Position numbers and translations under genes: made by a program. The notes under the pieces were generated by a model. That model saw only the letters and a list, made by a program, of their open reading frames with translations. It searched no databases and was not told the DNA's origin. Positions 25,596 through 34,353 of a DNA stretch of 64,000 nt are shown here, piece by piece. Origin of the DNA: Streptomyces sp. NBC_00414 (lineage in GTDB: Bacteria; Actinomycetota; Actinomycetes; Streptomycetales; Streptomycetaceae); the NCBI RefSeq assembly GCF_036038375.1, contig NZ_CP107935.1, positions 8,246,001 to 8,310,000 of the forward strand. The letters are read 5' to 3'. How positions within the stretch are numbered: the stretch's first letter is position 1; every line of letters begins with the position of its first letter.

Positions 25596-26054
25596 ATGGA
25601 CTGGACGCACTACCGCTTCCGCAGCCTCTGGAGTCTCGCCGCCCCGCTCGGCGACGTCTACGGCGCGCTGGCCGACGCCGAGCGCTATCCGCGCTGGTGG
25701 CCACAGGTGCGCGAGGTGACGCCCGTCGACGGGGTCAGCGGTGTCATCCGCGTCCGCTCGGTGCTGCCGTACGACCTGGTGTTCACCGCCCGGGAGACGC
25801 GCCGCGACATGGCGGCCGGAATCCTGGAGATCACGATGACGGGTGACGTGGACGGCTGGGCACGGTGGACCCTCGTCGCCGACGGACCGGACACGCGTGC
25901 CCGCTACGACCAGGAGGTGCGTGTGACCAAGCCGCTGCTGCGGCGGTTCGCGGTGCCGGGGCGGCCCGTCTTCCGCGCCAACCACGCGCTGATGATGCGG
26001 GCCGGGCGGCGCGGGCTCGCCGCCCACCTTCGCGGGAACCGCGAAGCGGTTTGA
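25596..26054 (+). CDS. SRPBCC (polyketide cyclase/START-like) protein
   Basis: The 152-residue protein begins MDWTHYRFRSLW and continues with YGALADAERYPRWWPQVREV, the hallmark opening of SRPBCC-fold proteins. Strands alternate down to a long C-terminal helix (FRANHALMMRAGRRGLAAHL). Such proteins bind hydrophobic ligands in a deep pocket; the ligand is unknown. The ATG at 25596 matches the usual family start, and another ATG lies at 25587. It is divergent from the giant membrane protein gene and followed by a tRNA. Confidence 0.88.
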   Translation: MDWTHYRFRSLWSLAAPLGDVYGALADAERYPRWWPQVREVTPVDGVSGVIRVRSVLPYDLVFTARETRRDMAAGILEITMTGDVDGWARWTLVADGPDTRARYDQEVRVTKPLLRRFAVPGRPVFRANHALMMRAGRRGLAAHLRGNREAV

Positions 26055-26093
26055 AGGAAACGCACGGAGACCTGTATTGTTCGGTGCGTTCCC

Positions 26094-26165
26094 GGGCGAT
26101 TAGCTCAGTGGGAGAGCGCTTCGTTCACACCGAAGAGGTCACTGGTTCGAACCCAGTATCGCCCA
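26094..26165 (+). tRNA. tRNA-Val (CAC), copy 2
   Basis: 72-nt cloverleaf with acceptor GGGCGAT/ATCGCCC and anticodon loop TTCACAC (CAC). T arm ACTGG-TTCGAAC-CCAGT. Near-identical to the copy at 15307 and in the same orientation. Confidence 0.97.
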
Positions 26166-26174
26166 CCGGGAAAG

Positions 26175-26204
26175 GCCGGTCCGTCACAGACGGACCGGCT
26201 TTTT
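26175..26204. terminator. Rho-independent terminator after tRNA-Val
   Basis: GCCGGTCCGTC (26175-26185) pairs with 26189-26199 around ACA and is followed by five T. It is one of the few textbook terminators in the window and may also act on the convergent exonuclease gene. Confidence 0.9.
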
Positions 26205-26227
26205 GCATGCCCCGCGAGTGGCGTGGC

Positions 26228-26956
26228 TCAGGCGGCCTCCGCCGGGATCTCGGGGCGCAGGGGCCAGGACTGGTCGACCAGTTCGTCCGAGCCGCTGCGG
26301 GCGAACCACGCCTGCAGGCCACGGGCCTGCGCGGCATGCCAGCCGCCCTGCAACGTGTGCAGTTCGGCCGGCGAGAGCCGCTCCATGCGGGTTGCGAAAC
26401 GCCGCCCGATCGCCCGTACGACCTCCAGCGAGGCCAGTGCGTCGGCCGCCGCGTCATGGGCACCCTGCAGCTCCACCTCGTAGTGCGCGCACAGGTCCGT
26501 GAGCGTGCGGCGGCCCTTGCGGTAGCGGTCCAGGTACTTGTCGAGGACCCGCGGATCGAGGACGCGCAGCGGCACGCCGTCGAACCAGTGGTCCAGCGAG
26601 GACGCCCGGTGCCTGCGCAACTCCCGGTCCAGGAGCGTCAGATCGAAGGGCGCGTTCATCACCACGAGCGGGCGTCCGGCCGCGCTCTGTTCGGACAGTT
26701 CCCTGACTATCTCGTTCATCACGGGCGCCGGCCAGCGGCCGCTCCGCCGCAGGTGTTCGTCCGTCAGGCCGTGCACCGCCGTGGCGCCCTCGGGCACCGG
26801 CACCCCCGGATTCACCAGCCAGCGCCGTACACGCGGGCGGCTGCCGGGGGAGTCCTGGACGACGACTGCGGCCGACACGATCCGGTCGGTCTCCACGTCG
26901 ACACCCGTCGTCTCGGTGTCGAAAGCGGCCAGGGGGCCTTCGTACCAGCACGTCAT
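26228..26956 (-). CDS. DEDDh 3'-5' exonuclease (DnaQ-like)
   Basis: The 242-residue protein has the exonuclease motifs in order: FDTETTGVD (Exo I, Asp-Glu), VVMNAPFDLTLL (Exo II, Asp) and GAHDAAADALASLEVV (Exo III, with catalytic His and Asp). It resembles the epsilon proofreading subunit but is a free-standing nuclease without polymerase or GIY-YIG parts. A role in DNA repair or RNA trimming is likely. The ATG at 26956 follows GAGGAG by nine bases. It is divergent from the DUF4365 gene, 168 bp away, so co-regulation is possible. Confidence 0.92.
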   Translation of the reverse strand: MTCWYEGPLAAFDTETTGVDVETDRIVSAAVVVQDSPGSRPRVRRWLVNPGVPVPEGATAVHGLTDEHLRRSGRWPAPVMNEIVRELSEQSAAGRPLVVMNAPFDLTLLDRELRRHRASSLDHWFDGVPLRVLDPRVLDKYLDRYRKGRRTLTDLCAHYEVELQGAHDAAADALASLEVVRAIGRRFATRMERLSPAELHTLQGGWHAAQARGLQAWFARSGSDELVDQSWPLRPEIPAEAA

Positions 26957-27124
26957 ACGCAAACAACTCCTCGATCACCTTCGGCAGTTGACGCGCCGTC
27001 CCCTGCCCTTTTTGTGATACCCGGGCTGTTTGCGCCGTACGCCGGAAGGAGACAACAGAGGTACGGGTCTTTGCAGTTCAGCGACCCGTCGCGGGGATTC
27101 ACCGAATTCGGAAGGCTGTTGCAC

Positions 27125-27691
27125 ATGTCGCTCGCGCAGCCCGAGCAGGGCGGGCTGCTGCCCAGTCGCACGGCACCGCATCGAGGCTCACTGGCCACCA
27201 CGGCCTGCATGGAGACATTGCAGGTCGGCTATCTGCACGCGGTCGCCGCCGCCTCGGGCTGCTCCCTGTCCCAGCCCTTTCCGGACAACGGCATCGACTG
27301 GCACGTCAGCCACAGCGCCCCCGGGCACACGGTCGACGACGAAGTCACCATCAAGGTGCAGCTCAAGTGCACGTACCAGATCCCGCCGAACCCGCCGGGC
27401 GCCGCCTTCTCCTTCACGCTCGACAACGCCCACCTGGAGAAGCTGGCCCGGACCCCGGTCTCGGTGCACAAAATACTGGTCGTGATGCTCGTGCCCAGGT
27501 CACAGGACGACTGGCTGCGCGCCGGCCACGACCGCCTCGACCTGCGGCACTGCTGCTACTGGATCAACCTCGCCGGCCAGCGGATCACCGGCCGGCGCAG
27601 GACCACCGTGCGGATACCGACCTCCCGCGTCTTCGACGACCGGGCGCTCTGCGAGATCATGACGCGGGTCGGTACGGGAGGCATACCGTGA
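27125..27691 (+). CDS. DUF4365 protein, PD-(D/E)xK nuclease-like
   Basis: The 188-residue protein contains a DUF4365-like core: METLQVGYLHAVAAASGCS helix, GIDWHV (about residues 56-61), then a strand with VQLKCTY (about 77-83). The spaced Asp and Gln-x-Lys match the PD-(D/E)xK nuclease pattern with Gln replacing the acidic residue, a known variation. An N-terminal stretch of about 25 residues precedes the domain. The ATG at 27125 has GAAGG upstream. The stop overlaps the next GTG by three bases, so the two proteins are made together. Substrate and role are unknown. Confidence 0.8.
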   Translation: MSLAQPEQGGLLPSRTAPHRGSLATTACMETLQVGYLHAVAAASGCSLSQPFPDNGIDWHVSHSAPGHTVDDEVTIKVQLKCTYQIPPNPPGAAFSFTLDNAHLEKLARTPVSVHKILVVMLVPRSQDDWLRAGHDRLDLRHCCYWINLAGQRITGRRRTTVRIPTSRVFDDRALCEIMTRVGTGGIP

Positions 27692-28908
27692 CGCACCGCC
27701 CCTTCGACGAGCCCCTACGCCCGGTCAGGCCCCACCCCGTCGAGCCGCCGGGCCAGTGGGACCAGCCGCCGCGGCCCGACCAGGTCGACCCCGCCGTCCT
27801 CGGCGCGCTGCTGCACCGGCACGGCTGGCAGCGCCGCGGAGGAGCGCCGGGCCGGTACGGCCGCTGGACCCCGCCCGGGCCCGGCTCCGGCACCAGCCTG
27901 CTCGTGCCGGAGAACCGGGCGTTCCCCGACAGCGAGGACCTCCTCGGTGAGGCCCTCGTCGCGCTGTCCCGCAGCGGCTCGCCCGCCGCCCGTGACGTCC
28001 TGGTCGGTCTCGCCGTGCCCAGCGACGAGATCCGCTGGTGGCGCGATGTGCCGACGGGCCCGGTCGGCGTCTCGCCGTGGACCGTCGAGGAGCAGATGCG
28101 CACGGCGGCGCGGCAGATACTCCTCGCGGGCGCCCTCGCCGAGCGCGGGCGGGCCGGCTACCACGGCGCCCGCCACCGCAGGCCCGCCGCCACCTCCCTG
28201 GAGAGCGTGCTCGTCGGAGCCGCCCCCGGCGGCCGCAGGCTCACCGCGTTCGTGCCGGTCGCCACCGGCCGCCCCCTCGCCGTCCGCCTCCACCAGGCGC
28301 TGTACGCGGCCCGTGAGGCGATCGACTACCGGCGTGCGACCGGTGGCATGGACGCCTTCGACGGGGCCGTGGAGGCGGGCGTGAGCCATGAGCTCACGGA
28401 GGCGCTCGTGGCCCTGGTGCGGGGCACGGAAGGTGCCAGGGTCGCCGTCGAATGGGCGCCCGCCGCCGGGGTCCCCGAGGGGTGCTCGGCGTCCGCGGAA
28501 CCCGTCGAGTTCTCGCCGGGGGACCTGCCCGCACTCCGTGAGGCGGGGGCCCGCTATCTGCGCGAGGAACCCTCCGTGCCCGTGCGCATCACCGGCGCGG
28601 TGGTGCGGATGCGCAGGTCGGGGCCGCGCGGCGGCGGAACCGTACGGCTGAAGGTCATCGCGGGCGCCGAGGTGCCGCACGTGCGGATGACCCTCGACGA
28701 GGAGTCGTACCGGATCGCGGGGCACGCCCATCTCGTCGGACTGCCGGTGCGGGTGCACGGGCGGCTGGAGAGCCGCGGCGGATTCCGGCGGCTGACCGGG
28801 GCGTCCGGGGTGGCACCCGTGCAGGTGGACGAGGCGGAGCGCGACCGGCTGATGAAGTCGCTGCAGGAGAACCTCGACTTCTTCGAGGAGGCGTGCAGCG
28901 GGGACTGA
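27688..28908 (+). CDS. Uncharacterised partner of the DUF4365 protein, OB-like C-terminus
   Basis: The 406-residue protein starts with GTGA overlapping the DUF4365 stop, with GGGAGG upstream. The N-terminal part holds LLHRHGWQRRGGAPGRYGRWTPP and SSEDLL-type helices, a middle alpha/beta part has GVSHELTEALVALVRG and VAVEWAPAAGVPE. The last roughly 100 residues alternate beta strands (VRITGAVVRMRRSG, VRLKVIAGAEVPHVRMTLD, GLPVRVHGRLE) in a way that suggests an OB-fold barrel, which often binds nucleic acid. I recognise no named family. The coupling with a nuclease-like protein suggests one complex. This is inference. Confidence 0.75.
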   Translation: MTHRPFDEPLRPVRPHPVEPPGQWDQPPRPDQVDPAVLGALLHRHGWQRRGGAPGRYGRWTPPGPGSGTSLLVPENRAFPDSEDLLGEALVALSRSGSPAARDVLVGLAVPSDEIRWWRDVPTGPVGVSPWTVEEQMRTAARQILLAGALAERGRAGYHGARHRRPAATSLESVLVGAAPGGRRLTAFVPVATGRPLAVRLHQALYAAREAIDYRRATGGMDAFDGAVEAGVSHELTEALVALVRGTEGARVAVEWAPAAGVPEGCSASAEPVEFSPGDLPALREAGARYLREEPSVPVRITGAVVRMRRSGPRGGGTVRLKVIAGAEVPHVRMTLDEESYRIAGHAHLVGLPVRVHGRLESRGGFRRLTGASGVAPVQVDEAERDRLMKSLQENLDFFEEACSGD

Positions 28909-28970
28909 CGTGCTTCACGGCGGTGTGCGGCGGGGACCGACGTGCTCCACGGCGGTGTGCGACGGGGGCC
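28907..28970. repeat. 32-bp tandem duplication
   Basis: 28907-28938 and 28939-28970 match at 29 of 32 positions. The first unit starts within the stop codon of the preceding gene, so the duplication may derive from its 3' end. Confidence 0.85.
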
Positions 28971-29078
28971 GCCGGGTCGTGGTGGTTAACCGTTTCGCGG
29001 AGGGCACCCCCGGCTCGGTACGATCCTCTCCATTACGCACGTAAGAGAAAGTGCGTTCCCTTCAGGTAGGAGAGTCCG

Positions 29079-31055
29079 GTGTCAGACGTCCGTGTGATCA
29101 TCCAACGCGATTCCGAGCGGGAAGAGCGCGTGGTGACGACGGGGACTACGGCGGCCGAGCTCTTCGCCGGTGAGCGCACCATCGTCGCCGCGCGGGTGGC
29201 AGGCGAGCTGAAGGACCTCGCGTACGAGGTGAAGGACGGCGAGACCGTCGAGAGCGTCGAGATCTCCTCCGTCGACGGTCTGAACATCCTGCGCCACTCC
29301 GCCGCGCACGTGATGGCGCAGGCCGTCCAGGAGCTGTTCCCCGAGGCCAAGCTGGGCATCGGCCCGCCGGTCAAGGACGGCTTCTACTACGACTTCGACG
29401 TGGCGAGGCCCTTCACCCCCGAGGACCTCAAGGCCGTCGAGAAGAAGATGCAGGAGATCCAGAAGCGCGGCCAGCGCTTCTCCCGCCGCGTCGTCACCGA
29501 CGAGGCCGCCCGCGAGGAGCTCGCCGACGAGCCGTACAAGCTGGAGCTGATCGGCCTCAAGGGCTCCGCTTCGAGCGACGACGGCGCGGACGTCGAGGTG
29601 GGCGCGGGCGAGCTCACCATCTACGACAACCTCGACGCCAAGACCGGCGACCTGTGCTGGAAGGACCTCTGCCGCGGTCCCCACCTGCCCACCACCCGCA
29701 ACATCCCGGCGTTCAAGCTGATGCGCAACGCCGCCGCCTACTGGCGCGGCAGCGAGAAGAACCCGATGCTCCAGCGCATCTACGGCACCGCCTGGCCCAC
29801 CAAGGAAGAGCTCAAGGCGCACCTGGAGTTCCTCGCCGAGGCCGAGAAGCGCGACCACCGCAAGCTCGGCAGCGAACTCGACCTGTTCTCCATCCCGGAG
29901 CAGATCGGCTCGGGCCTCGCGGTCTTCCACCCCAAGGGCGGCATCGTCCGCCGCGTCATGGAGGACTACTCGCGGCGCCGCCACGAGGAGGAGGGGTACG
30001 AGTTCGTCTACACCCCGCACGCCACCAAGGGGAAGCTCTTCGAGACCTCGGGCCACCTGGACTGGTACGCCGACGGCATGTACCCGCCCATGCAGCTCGA
30101 CGAGGGCGTGGACTACTACCTCAAGCCCATGAACTGCCCGATGCACAACCTGATCTTCGACGCGCGAGGCCGCTCCTACCGCGAACTGCCGCTGCGCCTC
30201 TTCGAGTTCGGGACCGTGTACCGGTACGAGAAGTCGGGCGTCGTGCACGGCCTGACCCGGGCCCGCGGCTTCACCCAGGACGACGCGCACATCTACTGCA
30301 CCAAGGAGCAGATGGCGGAGGAGCTCGACAAGACGCTCACCTTCGTGCTCGGGCTGCTCCGCGACTACGGCCTGACCGACTTCTACCTGGAGCTGTCCAC
30401 CAAGGACCCGGAGAAGTTCGTCGGCTCGGACGAGGTGTGGGAGGAGGCCACCGAGACGCTGCGGCAGGTGGCCGAGAAGCAGGGCCTCCCGCTCGTTCCG
30501 GACCCGGGCGGCGCCGCGTTCTACGGGCCGAAGATCTCCGTCCAGACCAAGGACGCGATCGGCCGGACCTGGCAGATGTCGACCGTGCAGCTCGACTTCA
30601 ACCTGCCGGAGCGGTTCGACCTGGAGTACACCAGCCCCGACGGCTCCAAGCAGCGCCCCGTCATGATCCACCGTGCGCTGTTCGGGTCGATCGAGCGCTT
30701 CTTCGCGGTGCTCCTCGAGCACTACGCGGGCGCGTTCCCGGCGTGGCTCGCGCCCGTCCAGGCGGTCGGCATCCCGATCGGCGACGCGCACATCGACCAT
30801 CTGCAGAAGTTCGCCGCCGAGGCGAAGAAGAAGGGTCTGCGGGTCGAGGTCGACTCGTCCTCCGACCGTATGCAGAAGAAGATCCGCAACGCGCAGAAGC
30901 AGAAGGTGCCCTTCATGGTCATCGCGGGCGACGAGGACATGGCGGCCGGCGCCGTCTCGTTCCGTTACCGCGACGGCTCCCAGGAGAACGGCATCCCGCT
31001 CGACGAGGCCATCGCGAAGATCGCGAAGGTCGTCGAGGAGCGGGCACAGGTCTGA
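29079..31055 (+). CDS. thrS: Threonyl-tRNA synthetase
   Basis: The 658-residue enzyme charges tRNA-Thr. Domains in order are TGS (1-65), the editing/SAD domain with HSAAHVMAQAVQ and DLCRGPHLP, the class II catalytic core and the anticodon-binding domain (from about 545). The core has zinc ligands in MNCPMHN, motif 2 YRYEKSGVVHGLTRARGF and a later histidine in MIHRALFGSIERF. Its length is normal and no key residue is missing. GTG at 29079 follows AGGAGAG. I saw no T-box in the 170-bp upstream region. Confidence 0.97.
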   Translation: MSDVRVIIQRDSEREERVVTTGTTAAELFAGERTIVAARVAGELKDLAYEVKDGETVESVEISSVDGLNILRHSAAHVMAQAVQELFPEAKLGIGPPVKDGFYYDFDVARPFTPEDLKAVEKKMQEIQKRGQRFSRRVVTDEAAREELADEPYKLELIGLKGSASSDDGADVEVGAGELTIYDNLDAKTGDLCWKDLCRGPHLPTTRNIPAFKLMRNAAAYWRGSEKNPMLQRIYGTAWPTKEELKAHLEFLAEAEKRDHRKLGSELDLFSIPEQIGSGLAVFHPKGGIVRRVMEDYSRRRHEEEGYEFVYTPHATKGKLFETSGHLDWYADGMYPPMQLDEGVDYYLKPMNCPMHNLIFDARGRSYRELPLRLFEFGTVYRYEKSGVVHGLTRARGFTQDDAHIYCTKEQMAEELDKTLTFVLGLLRDYGLTDFYLELSTKDPEKFVGSDEVWEEATETLRQVAEKQGLPLVPDPGGAAFYGPKISVQTKDAIGRTWQMSTVQLDFNLPERFDLEYTSPDGSKQRPVMIHRALFGSIERFFAVLLEHYAGAFPAWLAPVQAVGIPIGDAHIDHLQKFAAEAKKKGLRVEVDSSSDRMQKKIRNAQKQKVPFMVIAGDEDMAAGAVSFRYRDGSQENGIPLDEAIAKIAKVVEERAQV

Positions 31056-31089
31056 TCCGTACGCGCCTGAACGCGCTTGATCGCGTCCG

Positions 31090-31124
31090 GAAGCCCCCGG
31101 GAAGCTCAGCTGCCCGGGGGCTTC
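31090..31124. terminator. 12-bp hairpin between thrS and the channel gene
   Basis: GAAGCCCCCGGG (31090-31101) pairs perfectly with 31113-31124. The right arm lies inside the last codons of the convergent channel gene, so both transcripts can share it. Confidence 0.75.
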
Positions 31125-31756
31125 TCCTCGCTGGAGAAGACCTGGAGCAGCCAGGACGAGAACGATCCCGTCACCGCGCCGAGCAGGGCGAGCCCGCACG
31201 CCATCAGGCCCACCGCGATCACGCGCCCCACCGGCGTCACGGGAGCCACATCCCCGTACCCCACGGTCGCCATCGTCGCGCACGTCCACCACACCGCGTC
31301 GCCGAAGGTACGGATCGTCGCGCCCGGTGCCGCGTGCTCCTGCTGGTACACGGCGAGGGCGCCCGCGAAGCCGAGGAGGGACACGGCGAGACCCGCGTAC
31401 GTGATCACCCGCGCGTGCAGGGCGAGCCGGGGCCGGCCACGGCGGCGCTGGACGGCCTCGTAGACCTTCACCACGCGCAGGGGGCGCAGCAGGGGCAGCA
31501 GCAGGACGACCGTGTCCAGCCAGTGCGTCCGCATGAAGCGGAGCCCCTGGCCGCTCAGCCGCCAGCGCACGGCGTAGTCGACGACGAAGACCGCCCAGGC
31601 CGCCAGCATCAGCGCCAGAAAGACACTCCGCAACGGCCCGGGCAGCCCGTGGCCCAGGACCCGGATCGCGTACGAGGTGAAGAAGAGCACCGAGGCGACG
31701 ACGAGCGGCATCTCGGTGCGGCGCTCCCAGCGTGTCGTGCGGGTGTCGTCGTCCAT
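31106..31756 (-). CDS. Voltage-gated-type potassium channel
   Basis: The 216-residue protein contains the potassium selectivity filter TVGYGD, preceded by the pore helix DAVWWTCATMA and followed by VGRVIAVGLMACGLALLGAVTGSF. Upstream are further membrane helices and a basic segment LRPLRVVKVYEAVQRRRGR like a reduced voltage sensor. The tail after the last helix is short, so there is no RCK regulatory domain. It is larger than KcsA (two helices) and is predicted to have about five or six. It lies divergently from the HIT gene. Confidence 0.9.
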   Translation of the reverse strand: MDDDTRTTRWERRTEMPLVVASVLFFTSYAIRVLGHGLPGPLRSVFLALMLAAWAVFVVDYAVRWRLSGQGLRFMRTHWLDTVVLLLPLLRPLRVVKVYEAVQRRRGRPRLALHARVITYAGLAVSLLGFAGALAVYQQEHAAPGATIRTFGDAVWWTCATMATVGYGDVAPVTPVGRVIAVGLMACGLALLGAVTGSFSSWLLQVFSSEEKPPGS

Positions 31757-31835
31757 CGCCTCAGCTTGGCCGCAGGCCCTTTCGCGCGGTACCCGGCGAC
31801 ACGCCGCGAACGGGCGAAGCCATATGCTTCACCAC

Positions 31836-32384
31836 ATGACGAGTGAGCCGGAGCAGCAGATCGGAGTCGGCACACAGGACGCGTTCCAGCGCCTGTGGAC
31901 GCCCCACCGGATGGCGTACATCCAGGGTGAGAACAAGCCGACCGGCCCCGGGGCCGACGACGGCTGCCCCTTCTGCTCGATTCCGGCGAAGTCCGACGAG
32001 GACGGTCTCGTCATCAAGCGCGGCGAGCAGGTCTACGCGGTGCTCAACCTGTACCCGTACAACGGTGGGCATCTGATGGTCGTGCCCTACCGGCACGTCG
32101 CGGACTACACCGATCTGACCGTCCCGGAGACCGCCGAGCTCGGTGAGCTGACCAAGCAGGCGATGACCGCGCTGCGGACCGCGTCCGGTGCGCACGGCTT
32201 CAACATCGGGATGAACCAGGGCTCGGTCGCGGGGGCCGGTATCGCCGCGCACCTGCACCAGCACATCGTGCCCCGCTGGGGCGGCGACACGAACTTCATG
32301 CCGGTGGTCGGGCACACCCGGGTGCTGCCCCAACTCCTCGCGGACACCCGCAAGATGCTCGCTGAGGCCTGGCCCTCGGCCTGA
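31836..32384 (+). CDS. HIT-family nucleotide phosphorylase/hydrolase
   Basis: The 182-residue protein has the histidine triad HLHQHIVPRW with the nucleophilic middle histidine, and CPFC with later His residues as a probable zinc site. LYPYNGGHLMVVPYRH is the family nucleotide-binding stretch. It matches the mycobacterial Ap4A phosphorylase-like HIT protein next to thrS and pgsA1, so Ap4A breakdown is a reasonable guess. A TATGCT box (31823-31828) ends seven bases before the ATG, suggesting leaderless translation; an in-frame ATG at 31824 is less likely. Confidence 0.88.
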   Translation: MTSEPEQQIGVGTQDAFQRLWTPHRMAYIQGENKPTGPGADDGCPFCSIPAKSDEDGLVIKRGEQVYAVLNLYPYNGGHLMVVPYRHVADYTDLTVPETAELGELTKQAMTALRTASGAHGFNIGMNQGSVAGAGIAAHLHQHIVPRWGGDTNFMPVVGHTRVLPQLLADTRKMLAEAWPSA

Positions 32385-32398
32385 GCCCGACAGGCACC

Positions 32399-32429
32399 GC
32401 GGAGCCGCGACCGCGTCGTGCGGCTCCGC
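32399..32429. terminator. 10-bp hairpin after the HIT gene
   Basis: GCGGAGCCGC (32399-32408) pairs perfectly with 32420-32429. It lies between convergent genes. Confidence 0.6.
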
Positions 32430-32524
32430 CGGACCTCTCGCACGGCTCAGCCACCTGGGAGGTCCGCCGGGCGTCCACCTGCCGTTGAGGCCAGGCCTCC
32501 AGGATGTCCACCCGGCGTGGACGC

Positions 32525-34186
32525 CTACGCGTCGTACAGGTCCGCCTTCCTCGGGGAGGCCTCCTGGACGGCACCGCTGAGGGCGGACGAGCGGTTGCCG
32601 AACTTGGTGGTGTCCACGCCGTTGTCGTTGAGGACCCGGATCGCCGCCGCGTGCACCACACGCAGCACGGGCGTCGCGGCGCGCAGGGCGTCGTCCGCCA
32701 TGAAGCGGTGCCGCCAGGGCTTGGCCGCCCAGGCGTGGCGCAGGCCGAACGGCTCCGGCAGGGTCAGCTTGCCGCCGAGCCAGTCGAGGATCGGCGGATA
32801 CCAGGTGAAGGGCGCCCGCACCGCGAGCCGTACGACCTCGTCGGCGTCGATCAGCGGCAGCTTCTGGGTCTTGGTCTCCCAGAACCTGACGGTCTTGGGG
32901 ACCACCTTCACCTTCGCGGCGGGACCGCTGGTGAAGAGCGAGTGCACGGGACCCAGTGCGTGGCCGGTGACCTCGATGCGCAGCGTCTCGTGCAGCACGG
33001 TCACGGTGATCAGCATCGTGATGATCAGCTGGCCGTCCCAGAGCGTCCACTGAACCCCGAGGTAGTGGCGGTCGCCGCTGCCGAACTGCTGCTTGTTGCA
33101 GATCTCCTGTATTTTGTGCGTCTTCACCTGGTACGCGTCCACGTCGGTGCCGCCCGGCCGGGAGACCGATCCGGCGTTCTCGTTGATCGGCGTGACCACC
33201 CAGTGCTTTATCGAAGGCGCCGGGAAACCACCGGTGTTGAGCGGGCCGCGCTCCAGCATGCGCAGCTGGTCGTGGATCGACCTGATGACGTCCCAGCTGC
33301 GGAACGGGTGGATCTCCTTGGTGGAGTCCGCCGACACCAGGTCCTCGGCGAGCTGCCAGGTGCCCCAGCGGGTGCCCATGCCGAGTATTCCCTTGGGGCC
33401 CGCGTAGAAGACGGAGTTGGACTGCTGCTCGGCGCTCAGCCGGGCCAGGCCCTGGCGCAGCCGCTCGGCCGTCGTCTCGCCGGGGCTGCCGGGCACCGCC
33501 TCGGGGATCTTGGCGCCGATGCCGCCGCCCGCCAGCAGACTGCTCCAGCGCTCCCGCAGATCATGGGCCGTGCGCTCGCAGATCTGCTTCGCCCAGACCC
33601 AGCCGAGGACGGGCGCGACGATCGCCGCGCGGGCGTACCAGGCCCAGAAGCCGGTGAACGGCATCTTCAGCAGGAAGAGGACCGCCAGGGCGCCCACCCC
33701 GACCAGGATGGTGGTGGCGAGGACTCCGGCCCGCTTGTCCTCGGACTTGGCGACCGACCGGCGGATCTGGAAGACCAGCAGCCAGATGAGCAGACCGGGC
33801 AGGAAGATCAGGCCGGTCAGCACCATCACGGCGGTGAGCCAGCTGTCCCGCTCCTTGCGGATGCGGTTCGCCGCCAGGCAGTGCTCGACGACCACCTGCG
33901 GCTCGGTGCCGAAGGACTGGATGAGCGCGCCGCGTCCGCCGCCCAGCATCCGGACCTGCACGGCCCGGGCGAAGGCCTCGCCCAGGTTCGGCTTGAAGAT
34001 CGACGCCCACTTGCGGCCCGGCGAGACCTTCGACTGGTGCCACTCGCTGTTGGCGTCGAGAATCGCTTCGACGGGACTGTCCCGGTAGGCCGCGGAGGCG
34101 AGCGCGAACGTCGCCGCCGTCTGCCCCGCGGAACCCGAGAGCGGAACCTGTGCCCCCGGCCTGAAATCGAATGCCTCGTCCGCCAT
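32525..34186 (-). CDS. Conserved membrane protein of unknown function
   Basis: The 553-residue protein has a soluble N-terminus of about 110 residues, three or four membrane helices (LTAVMVLTGLIFLPGLLIWLLVF, VLATTILVGVGALAVLFLL, WYARAAIVAPVLGWVWA) and a long soluble middle. Another hydrophobic pair (QLIITMLITVTVLHETL) comes near residue 380. No catalytic motif is evident. I chose the ATG at 34186 (MADEAFDFRPG); an in-frame ATG lies four codons upstream. It is transcribed toward the HIT gene and follows the EF-G2 gene after 167 bp, so the two may share a transcript. Confidence 0.85.
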   Translation of the reverse strand: MADEAFDFRPGAQVPLSGSAGQTAATFALASAAYRDSPVEAILDANSEWHQSKVSPGRKWASIFKPNLGEAFARAVQVRMLGGGRGALIQSFGTEPQVVVEHCLAANRIRKERDSWLTAVMVLTGLIFLPGLLIWLLVFQIRRSVAKSEDKRAGVLATTILVGVGALAVLFLLKMPFTGFWAWYARAAIVAPVLGWVWAKQICERTAHDLRERWSSLLAGGGIGAKIPEAVPGSPGETTAERLRQGLARLSAEQQSNSVFYAGPKGILGMGTRWGTWQLAEDLVSADSTKEIHPFRSWDVIRSIHDQLRMLERGPLNTGGFPAPSIKHWVVTPINENAGSVSRPGGTDVDAYQVKTHKIQEICNKQQFGSGDRHYLGVQWTLWDGQLIITMLITVTVLHETLRIEVTGHALGPVHSLFTSGPAAKVKVVPKTVRFWETKTQKLPLIDADEVVRLAVRAPFTWYPPILDWLGGKLTLPEPFGLRHAWAAKPWRHRFMADDALRAATPVLRVVHAAAIRVLNDNGVDTTKFGNRSSALSGAVQEASPRKADLYDA

Positions 34187-34353
34187 TACCGCCCCCATCG
34201 CCGCCTTGCCCCGCTGCTGCGGCATTCCCGACTTCCGTGCTCCGCACACCTGTTGATCAGGTCATCGTCTTGATCAGGTTCTCAGCGTATCGCCAGGGGC
34301 CGACATTCGTCGGCGGACGGCCACAGCCGCCCGCCGATCGAAGGGGAGATCAA

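Noticed and set aside
15307..26165. Integrative element using tRNA-Val as attachment site
   Set aside because: No integrase, excisionase, relaxase or replication gene is present; only the weaker idea of a tRNA-bounded variable segment is kept.
25865..27124. Long plus-strand frame running through the SRPBCC gene end, the tRNA and the exonuclease locus
   Set aside because: It crosses a tRNA and lies antisense to a well-supported exonuclease; only the end from 27125 has domain content.
28909..29078. T-box riboswitch for thrS
   Set aside because: The region is only 170 bp, half of it a tandem duplication, and no T-box sequence or specifier stem is seen.
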